A DNA stretch of 64,000 nucleotides from an uncultured Bacteroidales bacterium (GTDB lineage Bacteria; Bacteroidota; Bacteroidia; Bacteroidales; UBA932), in assembly GCA_944326365.1 (NCBI GenBank), contig CALVDR010000009.1:18665-82664 (forward strand), written 5' to 3'. Position numbers and translations under genes: made by a program. A model generated the notes under the pieces. That model saw nothing but the letters and a program-made list of their open reading frames with translations, made no database searches and had not been told where the DNA came from. Shown here one piece after another: positions 24,953 to 34,724 of this stretch (positions are counted from its first letter, which is position 1; the number at the start of each line of letters is the position of its first letter).

Positions 24953-27052
24953 CTAGAAGAAACGTGCCCTGTTGTCCTCCACATCGGCATCCTGCATCAT
25001 GACAGGAAGGAGAGACTGGGAAGCATAGTAGGACATCTGGGCTGCCCTGTTCTTCACGTCTTCTTCTGTGAAGGACGAACCTTCATCGTGTGAAATCACC
25101 TTGTATACATAGACACCTATGTTTCCTGCAAGAGGCTGTGAAATCACGCCTTCCTCAGCTGCTGTGACAGCACCGATAAACTTAGGGTCAAGACCCTGAT
25201 TCATGTAAGAAGAGAAAGATATGCCTTCCCTTGTGCTTACAGTGGTTCCGAGAGCTTCCGCAATGGCTTCCATGGAGCCGAGCCCCGCTATCTTCCCGGC
25301 GGTTTCAGCTGCCTTCTTCTCTCCGAGTTTCTGATTATAGATGATGGAACTTATACTTGAAGCGACATCCGCTACAGGAGCATAACCTTCCTTGTGTATC
25401 TTCTTGAGGGCTGCCACTACATAGTAGTCGTTGTTTATGTTCAGCACATTGGAAACCTTTCCTTCCCTCTTTGTCTCAAACGCCCACTTGGAAATCTCCT
25501 TGGTCCTGTCATTTACGGAACCTACGTTCTCGTCACCTTCACGAAGATTGTTTCTGGTCAGAAGAGCAAGTCCTTCCTCATCCACGACCTTCTTCAGGTT
25601 CTCGTATTTTCCGTCTGCCTTGGTGGCAAGTGCATTTGCCTGTACGTAATATTCATTGATGGTGTTTCCGCTAGGAAGCGCCTCTTTTTCAAAAATCGCG
25701 ACTTTCTTCTTCTGCAGAGGCTCTGACCTGTCAGTCACCTTGAGGATATGTTTTCCGTACTGTGTCTCGACTACATACAGATTGTTCAGTCTTGCAGTGA
25801 ATACGGATTCGATTCCAGGGAACATGGTATTCTTGGTCATCCAGCCGTAGTCTCCCGGTTCGCCTGTCTGGGAAGCACCCATGGCAGAATACTGCGCGGC
25901 TACGTTTTCGAAATTATCCTTGCCGGTCTTGAGCACATTCAGAAGACTGTCCGCCAGATCTGTCTGCACACCCTGAAGGAGAATGCCTTTCACGAATACG
26001 GAATCCGGAACCATGGCTGAATCCATCACGCGTGCCACATAGAAAGTATTGTCCTTGGCAAGTACCTGGGATACATCTCCTGTCCTGGTCTTGGAATCGA
26101 ATACGAAATTTTCCACGTCAGCGGAGACTGTCCTGAGTTCACCTTTCTTGTACCACTCGTCAGAGTACGGAGTATCAGAGTTCTTCATCAGGAAATTCTT
26201 GACATTGTCTGTAGTAGAGAACTCGTCGTAAGCCTTTACCACCTTGTCATTGGCATCCGCTATGTCTGTCTGTGACGGCTTCACTTCGAAAACCACATAT
26301 TCGATATCCCTGCTTGCAGTCTGTCTGTAAAGTTTCTTATGCTCCTTGTAATAGTTCCTGATCTCGGCATCGGTCACCTCTATGGTAGTATCCCTCTGAT
26401 AGCCGTAAGGTACCATCACGAACTCCACTCCCACGGAATTGTTGTTGTCGGCTATTTCATCTGTCATCATAAGAGGGTTTATGAAATTGCCGGCATTGAA
26501 CAGACTGTTGTATTTTACATAATACTGGTCCGTAGTGACAGTATTCTGAAGATAGTCCCAGAACATTCTTGCCTGGCCGGTCTGGTCATACTGCATGCTC
26601 TGGAGATAGTTTGAAAGCATGTCTTTGGAAAACGCACCTGCCTCATCCACGAAAATCTGCGAAATCATAGGAGATACCATATCACCTGAAGTCAGATCCA
26701 CAAGTTCGGCCTCGCCTACCTGTATCCCTGCCTTCTTCGCATTGTACAGAAACATGTACCTGTCGACAAATGTCTTCCAGGCCATATTGCGGACATACTC
26801 CATCTCCTGGTCGGTATTCGCATTTCTCCTGTACATATACTCGAAAATACGGTTCTGATAATTCAATTCATTGTCAAAATCCTGATATGAAACAGAATTC
26901 CCGTCAATCTTTCCGACACGATACTTTGATGACATGGATGATGCCACCTGGCTTATGGTATTCGGATCGATGATGAACGAAAGCAAAGCCAGAGCTATCA
27001 CTACTGAAATCAGTATGCCGAACTTAACTCTAATTTTTTCAAGAACAGCCAT
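24953..27052 (-). CDS. Membrane-anchored peptidyl-prolyl isomerase, PpiD/SurA-type chaperone
   Basis: 699 residues from the ATG at 27052 (MAVLEKIRVKFGILISVV), which places the single N-terminal anchor helix at about 7-30; the longer reading to 27112 adds an unlikely hydrophilic leader. A SurA_N-like helical region (YQDFDNELNYQNRIFEYMYR) is followed by a parvulin domain at about 350-450 (GWMTKNTMFPGIESVF ... VVETQYGKHILKVTDR) and a second, weaker rotamase-like segment. It should assist folding of proteins in the periplasm. Last gene of the mfd operon. Confidence 0.88.
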   Translation of the reverse strand: MAVLEKIRVKFGILISVVIALALLSFIIDPNTISQVASSMSSKYRVGKIDGNSVSYQDFDNELNYQNRIFEYMYRRNANTDQEMEYVRNMAWKTFVDRYMFLYNAKKAGIQVGEAELVDLTSGDMVSPMISQIFVDEAGAFSKDMLSNYLQSMQYDQTGQARMFWDYLQNTVTTDQYYVKYNSLFNAGNFINPLMMTDEIADNNNSVGVEFVMVPYGYQRDTTIEVTDAEIRNYYKEHKKLYRQTASRDIEYVVFEVKPSQTDIADANDKVVKAYDEFSTTDNVKNFLMKNSDTPYSDEWYKKGELRTVSADVENFVFDSKTRTGDVSQVLAKDNTFYVARVMDSAMVPDSVFVKGILLQGVQTDLADSLLNVLKTGKDNFENVAAQYSAMGASQTGEPGDYGWMTKNTMFPGIESVFTARLNNLYVVETQYGKHILKVTDRSEPLQKKKVAIFEKEALPSGNTINEYYVQANALATKADGKYENLKKVVDEEGLALLTRNNLREGDENVGSVNDRTKEISKWAFETKREGKVSNVLNINNDYYVVAALKKIHKEGYAPVADVASSISSIIYNQKLGEKKAAETAGKIAGLGSMEAIAEALGTTVSTREGISFSSYMNQGLDPKFIGAVTAAEEGVISQPLAGNIGVYVYKVISHDEGSSFTEEDVKNRAAQMSYYASQSLLPVMMQDADVEDNRARFF

Positions 27053-27130
27053 CTTATCATTAAATTTTAAATTATTTCCTTTATAATGCGCTATGGACCG
27101 CGAAGATAGCAATTTTCATCGAATCTGCGA

Positions 27131-27778
27131 CTATTTTTTTATCAAAGGTCCTATAAAATTCACGGAATCTATCCTTACCTCGGTACTGTCCTGCACTATC
27201 ACACCATAACTGTCGAAAGGCTGGAGGATGACTGAATTTCTGGCACGCTGGTCCGATTCCATCCCATATCCCTGCATATATCCGTCAGGGGAATACAGCT
27301 TGACATAGCAGTCGGTATATATCTTCTCGTTCTTCCTGTCCCAGTAAAGGGTATCGGTCTCCATAACTTCCTGGTTGATGATATTCCTTACCACGACATT
27401 GCCGTAGGCCTCCCACTGTTCGCTGTCATCCTTCTCCATCTTCACATGCCTGCCGTTGTCAGCCGTGATTTCAGTTTCCAGAAGACCGTCTTCATTGTAT
27501 CCGAAAACGGCAAGCCCTTTAGGGAACAATTCATAAGACATGGAGTCGTTCTGATACCTTTCCATCACATCCGCCTCCATACGCATCTGGAGAACTCCGT
27601 TTTCAGACTGGACTACGAACATCTTGTCTACAGTCTGCACGGGAGTAGCAGCCAGGTCCAGCTTTTCAGCCGTCCCCAGATCCCTTCCGCCGCAGGCAGC
27701 GGATAAAACGAAAACGGAGCCCAGAATCAGATTCCGGGCTGCCGCATGAAAACCTGTATATCCCAACCTTTTCAGCAA
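27131..27778 (-). CDS. lptC: LPS export protein LptC, lipoprotein form
   Basis: 215 residues. The signal ends in a lipobox-like VLSAAC (Cys near residue 29), so it is probably lipid-anchored instead of helix-anchored. The body is a beta-jellyroll-like sequence with GVLQMRMEADVMERY, LETEITADNGRHVKM, WEAYGNVVVRN, TDTLYWDRKNEKIYTD, which is the LptC pattern. LptC takes LPS from the LptBFG transporter and hands it to LptA. It lies between TPR and ppiD genes in an envelope-biogenesis operon. Confidence 0.85.
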   Translation of the reverse strand: MLKRLGYTGFHAAARNLILGSVFVLSAACGGRDLGTAEKLDLAATPVQTVDKMFVVQSENGVLQMRMEADVMERYQNDSMSYELFPKGLAVFGYNEDGLLETEITADNGRHVKMEKDDSEQWEAYGNVVVRNIINQEVMETDTLYWDRKNEKIYTDCYVKLYSPDGYMQGYGMESDQRARNSVILQPFDSYGVIVQDSTEVRIDSVNFIGPLIKK

Positions 27779-27788
27779 AACCTGGAGA

Positions 27789-29108
27789 TTACTGCTGGGT
27801 CTTCACTGTAGTGACAGCACGCATTCCGCCGCATGATACAGTATACGAATCACCGTCAGTCACGTTGTACATGAATGCTTCTGCAGTCTGAGGATAATAC
27901 TGACGGTACTGTGCGATGTGCTTGTTCGCCTCTTCCGCAAGTGAAGGATCAGCATTCTTCGCTTTCACCATATAGTCCACAGCCACCCAGTAAGGAGCCC
28001 TTCTTTCTATTTCGTTACCCTGGCATACGAGTGATCCCCATATGGTACCGATGAGCATATAAGCCTTTCCGGCAAGTGCAGAATCAAGTTCGGCAGCCTT
28101 CATGGCATATTCGAATGCAGCTGCATTTCTCGAGCTCTTGAATGCAAAGGCTGCGGCTTCATAAGCATACTGGGCGTCGACAGCATTGTCAGATTCAGGA
28201 TAAGCTATGGCTTCGTCTATGAATTTCAGGGCATTGTCCACATCTCCTTCTGCAGAATAGAGCTGATAGAGGAAGTGTGCGGAATTGTATGAAGGATCAA
28301 GCCTGTGCATGGTATTGGCAGCGTTCTTGAACAGATCGTTGTCAGTACATCCTTCGGTAGACGAAAGCATCTTCACGATATTGGTCGCGAGCTGGAGATC
28401 ATCCGGAGCGGCCTCGAATCTCGGAGTGAACAGTGCGATGAGATTCTCGCAGCTTGCCACGTTGCTTCCTATGAAGATACTTTCACAGTCTGTCCTGATC
28501 TTTTCAATGTCAGGAGTCTGTTTCATCTGGTCAAGAAGACCCATCACAGTATTATAGTCCTGGATGACATCCTCTGCCATCATAGTACCGTTCTGGTAGA
28601 GCTGGCAAGAAGTATTGAGTTCGAAAAGAAGAATCTGAGGCTTTACCGCAGCCTTGTTAGCATCTATGATAAGCTTGAATTCGTCATAGAGCCTCTGCGG
28701 ATCATCCTTGATATAGTTTATCATGTCCTGCCCCTTGTTGTTGAGAGCAGTCACCGCATATTTCGGATAATACTGTGCCCTGGTATCATGAAGGGTAAGC
28801 AGGGTATCTATAAGGGATTCGAAATACACAGGATTGTTCCTGTTTTCGTTTATGAGACGCCTGTACAGAGAAGTACCATTGATAAGCATGGTCTGGTTTG
28901 CGGTAGGAGGACAAAGCTTGTAAGCCTTTCTCCAGTTCGTAAGAGCATCATCATAGTTTTTCTGCTTGTAATACTCGTTGTAGTAAGACAGATACTTGAT
29001 ACATTCGGCACTGTCCGCACCATATTTACCCTGAGCGGAAGCAATGCACGCCCCTGCCAGCATGAAAACGACAGAGAAGAACAAAAGGACATTCTTTTTC
29101 ATATTCAA
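27789..29108 (-). CDS. Exported TPR protein
   Basis: 439 residues with signal peptide (cleavage near IASAQG). Helical repeats run through the protein: YLSYYNEYYKQKNYDDALTN near residue 40 is a typical TPR opening, followed by further repeats to about 400 (SAEGDVDNALKFIDEAI, AAFEYAMKAAELDSALAGKAY). No catalytic motif. TPR proteins of this operon position occur widely in Bacteroidales beside an outer membrane protein and lptC, so a periplasmic scaffold role is inferred. 10 bp upstream of lptC. Confidence 0.8.
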   Translation of the reverse strand: MNMKKNVLLFFSVVFMLAGACIASAQGKYGADSAECIKYLSYYNEYYKQKNYDDALTNWRKAYKLCPPTANQTMLINGTSLYRRLINENRNNPVYFESLIDTLLTLHDTRAQYYPKYAVTALNNKGQDMINYIKDDPQRLYDEFKLIIDANKAAVKPQILLFELNTSCQLYQNGTMMAEDVIQDYNTVMGLLDQMKQTPDIEKIRTDCESIFIGSNVASCENLIALFTPRFEAAPDDLQLATNIVKMLSSTEGCTDNDLFKNAANTMHRLDPSYNSAHFLYQLYSAEGDVDNALKFIDEAIAYPESDNAVDAQYAYEAAAFAFKSSRNAAAFEYAMKAAELDSALAGKAYMLIGTIWGSLVCQGNEIERRAPYWVAVDYMVKAKNADPSLAEEANKHIAQYRQYYPQTAEAFMYNVTDGDSYTVSCGGMRAVTTVKTQQ

Positions 29109-29166
29109 TTAAGTTTGTTTTCTTTAAACCGTTACAATCATAATATATGCCGCAAGCGGCAACAGT

Positions 29167-30483
29167 CTACTGATACCGTGGTTTCTGGAACCAGATATCA
29201 AAGATATTGAAACCTATGACAAAGGATACGTACCTTTCACGCACCATATTTGTCCTCAGGCTTCCGCGCTGTCCCACATCCACTCCCAAAGTCAGACCGT
29301 TGTACCACCTGAATACAGGCAAGGTGACACCGAACGTAAGCCCCATGGAATTCACCATATTGCCGTCGAGCTTGTAATAAGCCTGTTCATAGTAGGCTCC
29401 CACCCTGTAGGCACATCTTCTCAGATAATACCTGATATCGTTCCTGTTGGGCACAATCTCGAATCCGGCCCTGAAAGACTGCGAAACACTGGATGAAAAC
29501 GATGACGCACCCGAAACACCATAGCCGTCATACAAGTCCATTCCCGAATTTCTCCAGTCGGATCTTATATAATTGAATTCAGCACTCCATTTCTCCCCTT
29601 TCTTCACGGATATTCCCACTCCTATCTCCCCGGCTATCTTCAGATCGTTATCCCTTCCGTTCAGAACATCATTATAGACCAGAGTGTCCACTATCTCGTC
29701 GGTCTGCTTGTTCTCATAATAGATCGTATGGCCTTTCATATTGGTCTTCAATCTGTAAGTGGCCCCGAGAACCATATAGAGGTCATTTCCGAGAGGCTGC
29801 TGGTACTGCAGTCCGAACTTTCCTGTAACACCCCTTACCAGAAGTTCATACCCGCTTTTCAGCGATGCATAGGAAGTATTGCTGAAATCCTGGTTGTAGA
29901 CTTTGTCCAGATTTCCGAAATAATATATGGCCTCGGCCCCTATCGAAAGCCTCTTCCAGAAAGTGGCACCTCCTCCCAGAAAAAGCTGATACACACTTCC
30001 TTCTCCGTAAGTATTGTATGTGATGTTTCCGGTATTACCTATTATGTCCTGATTCGTCTGTTTCTGTCTGATATTGTACCCCACATCACTGAAAGGCATG
30101 ATTCCCACCATGAGCGCAGATGACCTGTACACCGGGAAACTTATCACGAAGTTATAGATATTGAACGTATTGTTACCCGACCTCAGGTCATTCTGACGGA
30201 ATATAGTGTTCTTCTGTACAATACCGAAATCAGCCATGAATGAACTGCTGTCCCTCACGGACACCGATGCCGGATTCATTATGTTCACAAATCTTCTGCT
30301 GTTCGACGCTATGCCGACTCCCCCCATGCTCTTGTTGTAAGCTGTACCCTCACGGGAAATTTCTCCCAGACCGAAAACGGAATATGGTGAATAAGCTCCA
30401 TATGTCCCGTTCGTCTGCCCTGCGGATGGTATGCAGATACAGATAAGTCCAGCTATGATAAACAAATATAACCTATCCAACAT
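29167..30483 (-). CDS. Putative outer membrane beta-barrel protein
   Basis: 438 residues with signal peptide (ending near PSAGQT). The sequence shows alternating amphipathic strands with many Tyr, Gly and aromatic ends (YGAYSPYSVFGLGE, MGGVGIASNSRRFVNIMNPAS, GEGSVYQLFLGGGATFWKRLS, FRAGFEIVPNRNDIRYYLRR, VSFVIGFNIFDIWFQ). The opening resembles FadL-like or PorV-like barrels of the phylum, but no substrate can be given. The start overlaps the 3' end of coaX by 11 bp, so expression is coupled. Confidence 0.7.
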   Translation of the reverse strand: MLDRLYLFIIAGLICICIPSAGQTNGTYGAYSPYSVFGLGEISREGTAYNKSMGGVGIASNSRRFVNIMNPASVSVRDSSSFMADFGIVQKNTIFRQNDLRSGNNTFNIYNFVISFPVYRSSALMVGIMPFSDVGYNIRQKQTNQDIIGNTGNITYNTYGEGSVYQLFLGGGATFWKRLSIGAEAIYYFGNLDKVYNQDFSNTSYASLKSGYELLVRGVTGKFGLQYQQPLGNDLYMVLGATYRLKTNMKGHTIYYENKQTDEIVDTLVYNDVLNGRDNDLKIAGEIGVGISVKKGEKWSAEFNYIRSDWRNSGMDLYDGYGVSGASSFSSSVSQSFRAGFEIVPNRNDIRYYLRRCAYRVGAYYEQAYYKLDGNMVNSMGLTFGVTLPVFRWYNGLTLGVDVGQRGSLRTNMVRERYVSFVIGFNIFDIWFQKPRYQ

Positions 30484-31183
30484 ATTCTTCAGCCAATATA
30501 GCTAATCCCATCAAAACTAAATTACAAATTACAAAGATGGAGTTTTTAATGCGTTTTGCAAAATAAATTGCGTCTCCTCCGGTAAAAATGACAATATTTT
30601 CATGATTCTGACCAAGATATCCCTGAATTTCAAACATTATGCCTGAAATCACACCGGATTCTACGGACGATTTCAAGGATGTCCCCACTTCCTGTATATC
30701 TTCCGGAGTATCCACAAGCGGCAGTACTCTGGAATACCTGTTCAGAGCCTTGAATCTGGTACGGCATCCCGGGGATATGTTACCTCCGGCATAGTTTCCG
30801 CAGGCATCAAGAAAATCCACCGTCATGGTAGTGCCGAAATCGAAAATGACACATTTCCTGTCCTTGAAAAGATACCGTGCGGCCACTATGGAAGCATATC
30901 TGTCAGGACTGAGATAGTCAGGTGCATTCCTGTATATGCCCTTGTGTACGGAATCGATGAGAAGCAGTCTGTCGCAGCATTTCCGAAGCCTTTCTTCATC
31001 AGAGGAGGATATGTCCCTGGCCGATGATACTACCATGACATCCGGCCTGTCTGTCACGACAAGCGAAAGTATGAAATCAATCATGTGCTCACCCTGATAC
31101 CGGAAAGTCTTTCCGAGCGTGACTCCGTCAGCCCATGACGCTTTCAATGCCGTACTGCCTATATCGACCAGAAGATTCGCCAT
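30473..31183 (-). CDS. coaX: Type III pantothenate kinase
   Basis: 236 residues from the ATG at 31183 (MANLLVDIGSTALKAS), which matches family length better than the longer reading. The ASKHA-fold phosphate loops are DIGSTALKASW at the N-terminus and DFGTTMTVDFLDACG near residue 115, with the GGNISPG motif after it. CoaX catalyses the first step of coenzyme A synthesis and is insensitive to CoA feedback. DIGST replaces the more usual DxGNT; I regard that as a tolerated variation. Confidence 0.92.
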   Translation of the reverse strand: MANLLVDIGSTALKASWADGVTLGKTFRYQGEHMIDFILSLVVTDRPDVMVVSSARDISSSDEERLRKCCDRLLLIDSVHKGIYRNAPDYLSPDRYASIVAARYLFKDRKCVIFDFGTTMTVDFLDACGNYAGGNISPGCRTRFKALNRYSRVLPLVDTPEDIQEVGTSLKSSVESGVISGIMFEIQGYLGQNHENIVIFTGGDAIYFAKRIKNSIFVICNLVLMGLAILAEEYVG

Positions 31184-31211
31184 AACAAGTAAAAACAACC
31201 TGTAAAGTTAC

Positions 31212-34200
31212 TTATAATTTCTTCAATATGGAATAGGCTTTTGACAGGGATTCCACATTTCTGACGAAAATCCTGAGCTTGCTGTCATTCTGTTTCAAGT
31301 CAAAAAGGGCAGGATTCCCGTTTATGCTCTGCAGGATGGACGAAAATTTCTCCGAACGGTAATACTTTGACAGAGGGTTGGATATGAAAAAACATATCAT
31401 CACTCCGTTCTTGATGATTATCTTCTCGAACCCGAGTTTCTCGCCAAGCTGCCTGATCCTGACGATATCGAACAGCCTGTCAAGCTCCGGCGGAATCTTC
31501 CCGAACCTGTCTTCAAGCCTGTCCCGGTACCTGTCCAGGGATTTTTCATCGGAAATGGAATCCAGTTCCTTGTATATCCTGATTTTCTCGGCAGTCATGT
31601 CTATGTAGCTGTCCGGAATAAGGGCCAGCTGGTCAGTCTCGATGGTACAGTCGGATACATACGACTCGTCTGAACGCCCTGCCGTGGAACCTGTTTCCAC
31701 ACCCAATTCCTCCATGGCCTCGGCGAGTATCTTCTGATATGTTTCAAGTCCCATGTCGGAGATGAAGCCGCTTTGTTCGGCTCCCAGAAGATTTCCCGCA
31801 CCCCTTATGTCAAGATCCTGCATGGCTATATTGAAACCGCTTCCAAGATCGGAAAAGGACTCTATGGCCTTGAGCCTCCGCCTGGCTTCATCAGTGATGG
31901 AAACGAGAGGAGGCACTATCAGATAGCAGAAAGCCCTCTTGTTCGAACGTCCCACCCTTCCTCTCAGCTGATGCAGGTCGCTCAGCCCTATGTTCTGGGC
32001 CTGGTTTATGATGATGGTATTTGCATTCGGGATATCAAGACCGTTTTCTATGATGGTGGTACATAGAAGCATGTCATAGTCTCCCTCCATGAAATCTAGT
32101 ATCTTGTTTTCAAGAGTCTTGGCTTCCATCTGGCCATGCGCCACGCATATTTTCATGTCAGGCTCTATTCTGTGAAGAATGTCATATATCGACTGAAGTT
32201 CTTCCACCCTGTTGTGCACGAAGAAAATCTGGCCTCCGCGGTTCAGCTCATAGTCTATGATACGCTTTATCTCATCATGATCGAAAAGCATGATTTCAGT
32301 CTGCACAGGAATTCTGTTCGGCGGGGGAGTGTTGATGATGGAAAGGTCCCGTGCTCCGAGAAGAGAAAACTGAAGAGTCCTCGGGATCGGCGTAGCCGTC
32401 AGTGTCAGAGTATCCACGGAACTCTTCATCTGGCGCAGCTTTTCCTTCGCGCTCACGCCGAATTTCTGTTCTTCATCTATGATCAGAAGCCCGAGATCCT
32501 TGAATTCAAAGCCTTTTCCTATGAGTTTGTGAGTACCTATGACTATATCGATACTGCCGTTCTTCAGCCTCTTCTGTATGTCGGATACCTCCCTGGCTGT
32601 CCTGAGCCGGCTCACATAATCGATATTGCAAGGAAAATCCTTCAACCTACCCTTGAACGTGTTGTAATGCTGCAGGGCAAGTATTGTAGTAGGGACCAGC
32701 ACGGCCACCTGCTTGCTGTCGGCCACAGCCTTGAATGCGGCACGCACAGCCACCTCCGTCTTGCCGAACCCCACATCACCGCAGACCAACCTGTCCATGG
32801 GATAGTCTGCTTCCATGTCAGCCTTCACGGCCTTTACGGCCTTTTCCTGGTCAGGAGTATCTTCATACATGAAAGATGACTCCAGCTCTTCCTGCATATA
32901 CGTGTCGGGAGAGAATGCAAAGCCCTCGGCGCTTTTCCTTTTGGCATAAAGCTGTATCAGTTCCTTGGCTATATCCTTGACTTTCTTCTTGGTATTGGCC
33001 TTGAGGTTCTGCCATACCTTGGAGCCCAGCTTGTATATTTTCGGAGGCTCGGCATCCTTGGACTTGTATCTGGATATCTTGTGAAGAGAATGGACGGAAA
33101 CCAGTACGGTATCATTGTCCTTGTATATGAGCTTGACCACCTCATGCATCCGTCCCTTGTCGTCCCTGACACGGACAAGCCCGCCGAAGATCCCCACTCC
33201 ATGGTCTATATGGACGATATAGTCGCCTATATTGAAAGAAGTCAGGTCATTTATGGTCAGCTGCTCGCTTTTCTCGACAGTACGTCTTATGGCCACCCTG
33301 TGGAACCTGTCGAATATCTCATGGTCGGAATAGCAGCATATCCTGTCCTGATTGTCGATGAATCCGTTGTGGATGTTCTTTCCGGGACAGAATCCCGGTA
33401 TGATCCCGCCATACTGGGAAAGTATGGACCTCAGTCTCTCAAGCTGCGATTCCTTCTCACCGAATATATACACTTTCCATCCTTCCTCCACCCTTTTCCG
33501 TATATCCTCCACCAGAAGTTCGAAATTCTTGTTGAACACAGGCTGCGGGGAAATATCGAACTTTACAGGGGATACATCCTGGGCGGAAAGGGGAGTATCG
33601 ATATAGACATGTCTGAAATCAAGCAGGGCAGGAAAGAATTCTTTTTCACGGTACATGTCCGAAGAATCCAGCCATACCACGGCATCGTCAGGCAAAAGAG
33701 CGGAGAGGGGAGTGCCTTCATCATCTTCGGAAACAAGCTCCGGACAAATGTCCACACTGTCCACCTGACTCTCAGACAGCTGGGTGTTGCAGTTGAATAT
33801 GCTGATGCTTTCGACTTCGTTTCCGAAGAAAGATATCCTGAAAGGATTGTTGAACGAGTACGAAAATATGTCCACCAGCCCGCCCCTCACGGCATACTGG
33901 CCCGGCTCGGAAACGAAATCCGTCTTTACGAACCCCTCGGAAGCCAGCCTCGCGCACAATCCGTCGAAATCTTCCTCCGCGCCTTTTACAAGAGATATTA
34001 TGGAAGAACTCACCTTGTCACCGGTAGGGACCTTCTCTTCCAGAGCTTCAGGATAAGTGACCAGTACCGACAACTCTCCGTCAGGAGCATTCATGATCCT
34101 GCCCAACGCAGCTGTCCTCTGCACCTCAAGCGAGGCTTTATAGTTGCTCCTCTCTATCTTGCGTCCGGTATCGGGCAGAAAAAACACTCTGTCCCCGTCT

Positions 34201-34394
34201 ATCATGTCATACAGGTCGGAAGCGCAATACTCGGCAGATTCCTTGTCAGGAAGCACTATGAGATGGATTCCGGACTGCACTGCAGATGAAAAGACAAACC
34301 ATCTGGCAGACAGAAACAGACCGGAACAGAAAACCTCCCTCCCGGCCTCAAGACTGTCACGGAGCTGTTCCGTCGATTTCTTGTTTATTAACAT
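31212..34394 (-). CDS. mfd: Transcription-repair coupling factor
   Basis: 1060 residues. Domains in order: UvrB-like N-terminal domain (GGLVDIFSYSFNNPFRISFFGNEVES), CarD-like RNA polymerase interaction domain (DYIVHIDHGVGIFGGL, about 395), RecG-like translocase with Walker A CGDVGFGKTEVAVRA (about 540), DEEQ box (IIDEEQKFG), motif VI region (QLRGRVGRSNKRAFCYL), and the C-terminal TRCF domain. Mfd removes stalled RNA polymerase and recruits UvrA. It leads the minus-strand operon that runs to ppiD and abuts the candidate replication origin. Confidence 0.97.
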   Translation of the reverse strand: MLINKKSTEQLRDSLEAGREVFCSGLFLSARWFVFSSAVQSGIHLIVLPDKESAEYCASDLYDMIDGDRVFFLPDTGRKIERSNYKASLEVQRTAALGRIMNAPDGELSVLVTYPEALEEKVPTGDKVSSSIISLVKGAEEDFDGLCARLASEGFVKTDFVSEPGQYAVRGGLVDIFSYSFNNPFRISFFGNEVESISIFNCNTQLSESQVDSVDICPELVSEDDEGTPLSALLPDDAVVWLDSSDMYREKEFFPALLDFRHVYIDTPLSAQDVSPVKFDISPQPVFNKNFELLVEDIRKRVEEGWKVYIFGEKESQLERLRSILSQYGGIIPGFCPGKNIHNGFIDNQDRICCYSDHEIFDRFHRVAIRRTVEKSEQLTINDLTSFNIGDYIVHIDHGVGIFGGLVRVRDDKGRMHEVVKLIYKDNDTVLVSVHSLHKISRYKSKDAEPPKIYKLGSKVWQNLKANTKKKVKDIAKELIQLYAKRKSAEGFAFSPDTYMQEELESSFMYEDTPDQEKAVKAVKADMEADYPMDRLVCGDVGFGKTEVAVRAAFKAVADSKQVAVLVPTTILALQHYNTFKGRLKDFPCNIDYVSRLRTAREVSDIQKRLKNGSIDIVIGTHKLIGKGFEFKDLGLLIIDEEQKFGVSAKEKLRQMKSSVDTLTLTATPIPRTLQFSLLGARDLSIINTPPPNRIPVQTEIMLFDHDEIKRIIDYELNRGGQIFFVHNRVEELQSIYDILHRIEPDMKICVAHGQMEAKTLENKILDFMEGDYDMLLCTTIIENGLDIPNANTIIINQAQNIGLSDLHQLRGRVGRSNKRAFCYLIVPPLVSITDEARRRLKAIESFSDLGSGFNIAMQDLDIRGAGNLLGAEQSGFISDMGLETYQKILAEAMEELGVETGSTAGRSDESYVSDCTIETDQLALIPDSYIDMTAEKIRIYKELDSISDEKSLDRYRDRLEDRFGKIPPELDRLFDIVRIRQLGEKLGFEKIIIKNGVMICFFISNPLSKYYRSEKFSSILQSINGNPALFDLKQNDSKLRIFVRNVESLSKAYSILKKL

Positions 34395-34718
34395 TTCTCC
34401 AGTTTTTCTGTTGAAAACATGTTCATATCACTACAGAATCATGTAGATAATGTGTAGATATCCTGTTCAAATAAAATCCAAAAATAAATTATAAAATCCG
34501 AATAATCCGTATAAACGGCATTAATATTTGATTTCAAAAAATTCCACGAACAATTTTTCTCGTGATTTTCTAACCGGAAACGGCACATTGCTGTAAATAA
34601 TCCACAGAGACAAATTATTGATAATGAGCACTCATCCATACATTATCAACATATCCACAGCTATATTATAAAAACCATTCCTTTAAAATAAACTATATTT
34701 GTAAAATAAATTTTGATA
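34395..34718. other. oriC: Candidate replication origin (mfd-ruvB intergenic region)
   Basis: No gene fits in this strongly AT-rich gap between divergent genes. Four 9-mers differ by one base from the DnaA box TTATCCACA: TTATCTACA on the minus strand (34442-34450), TAATCCACA (34598-34606), TTATCAACA (34643-34651) and ATATCCACA (34651-34659), the last two overlapping by one base. TCATCCATA (34632-34640) has two mismatches. A/T stretches at 34465-34540 and 34660-34715 could serve as the unwinding element. Genes on the right are mostly plus, and short stretches I counted show C over G on the plus strand to the left and G over C to the right. Prediction only. Confidence 0.5.
34694..34701 (+). promoter_or_regulatory. 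Promoter -7 box for ruvB
   Basis: TATATTTG matches TAnnTTTG, 24-31 bp upstream of the possible ruvB ATGs, at the right edge of the candidate origin. Confidence 0.5.
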
Positions 34719-34724
34719 ATGATT

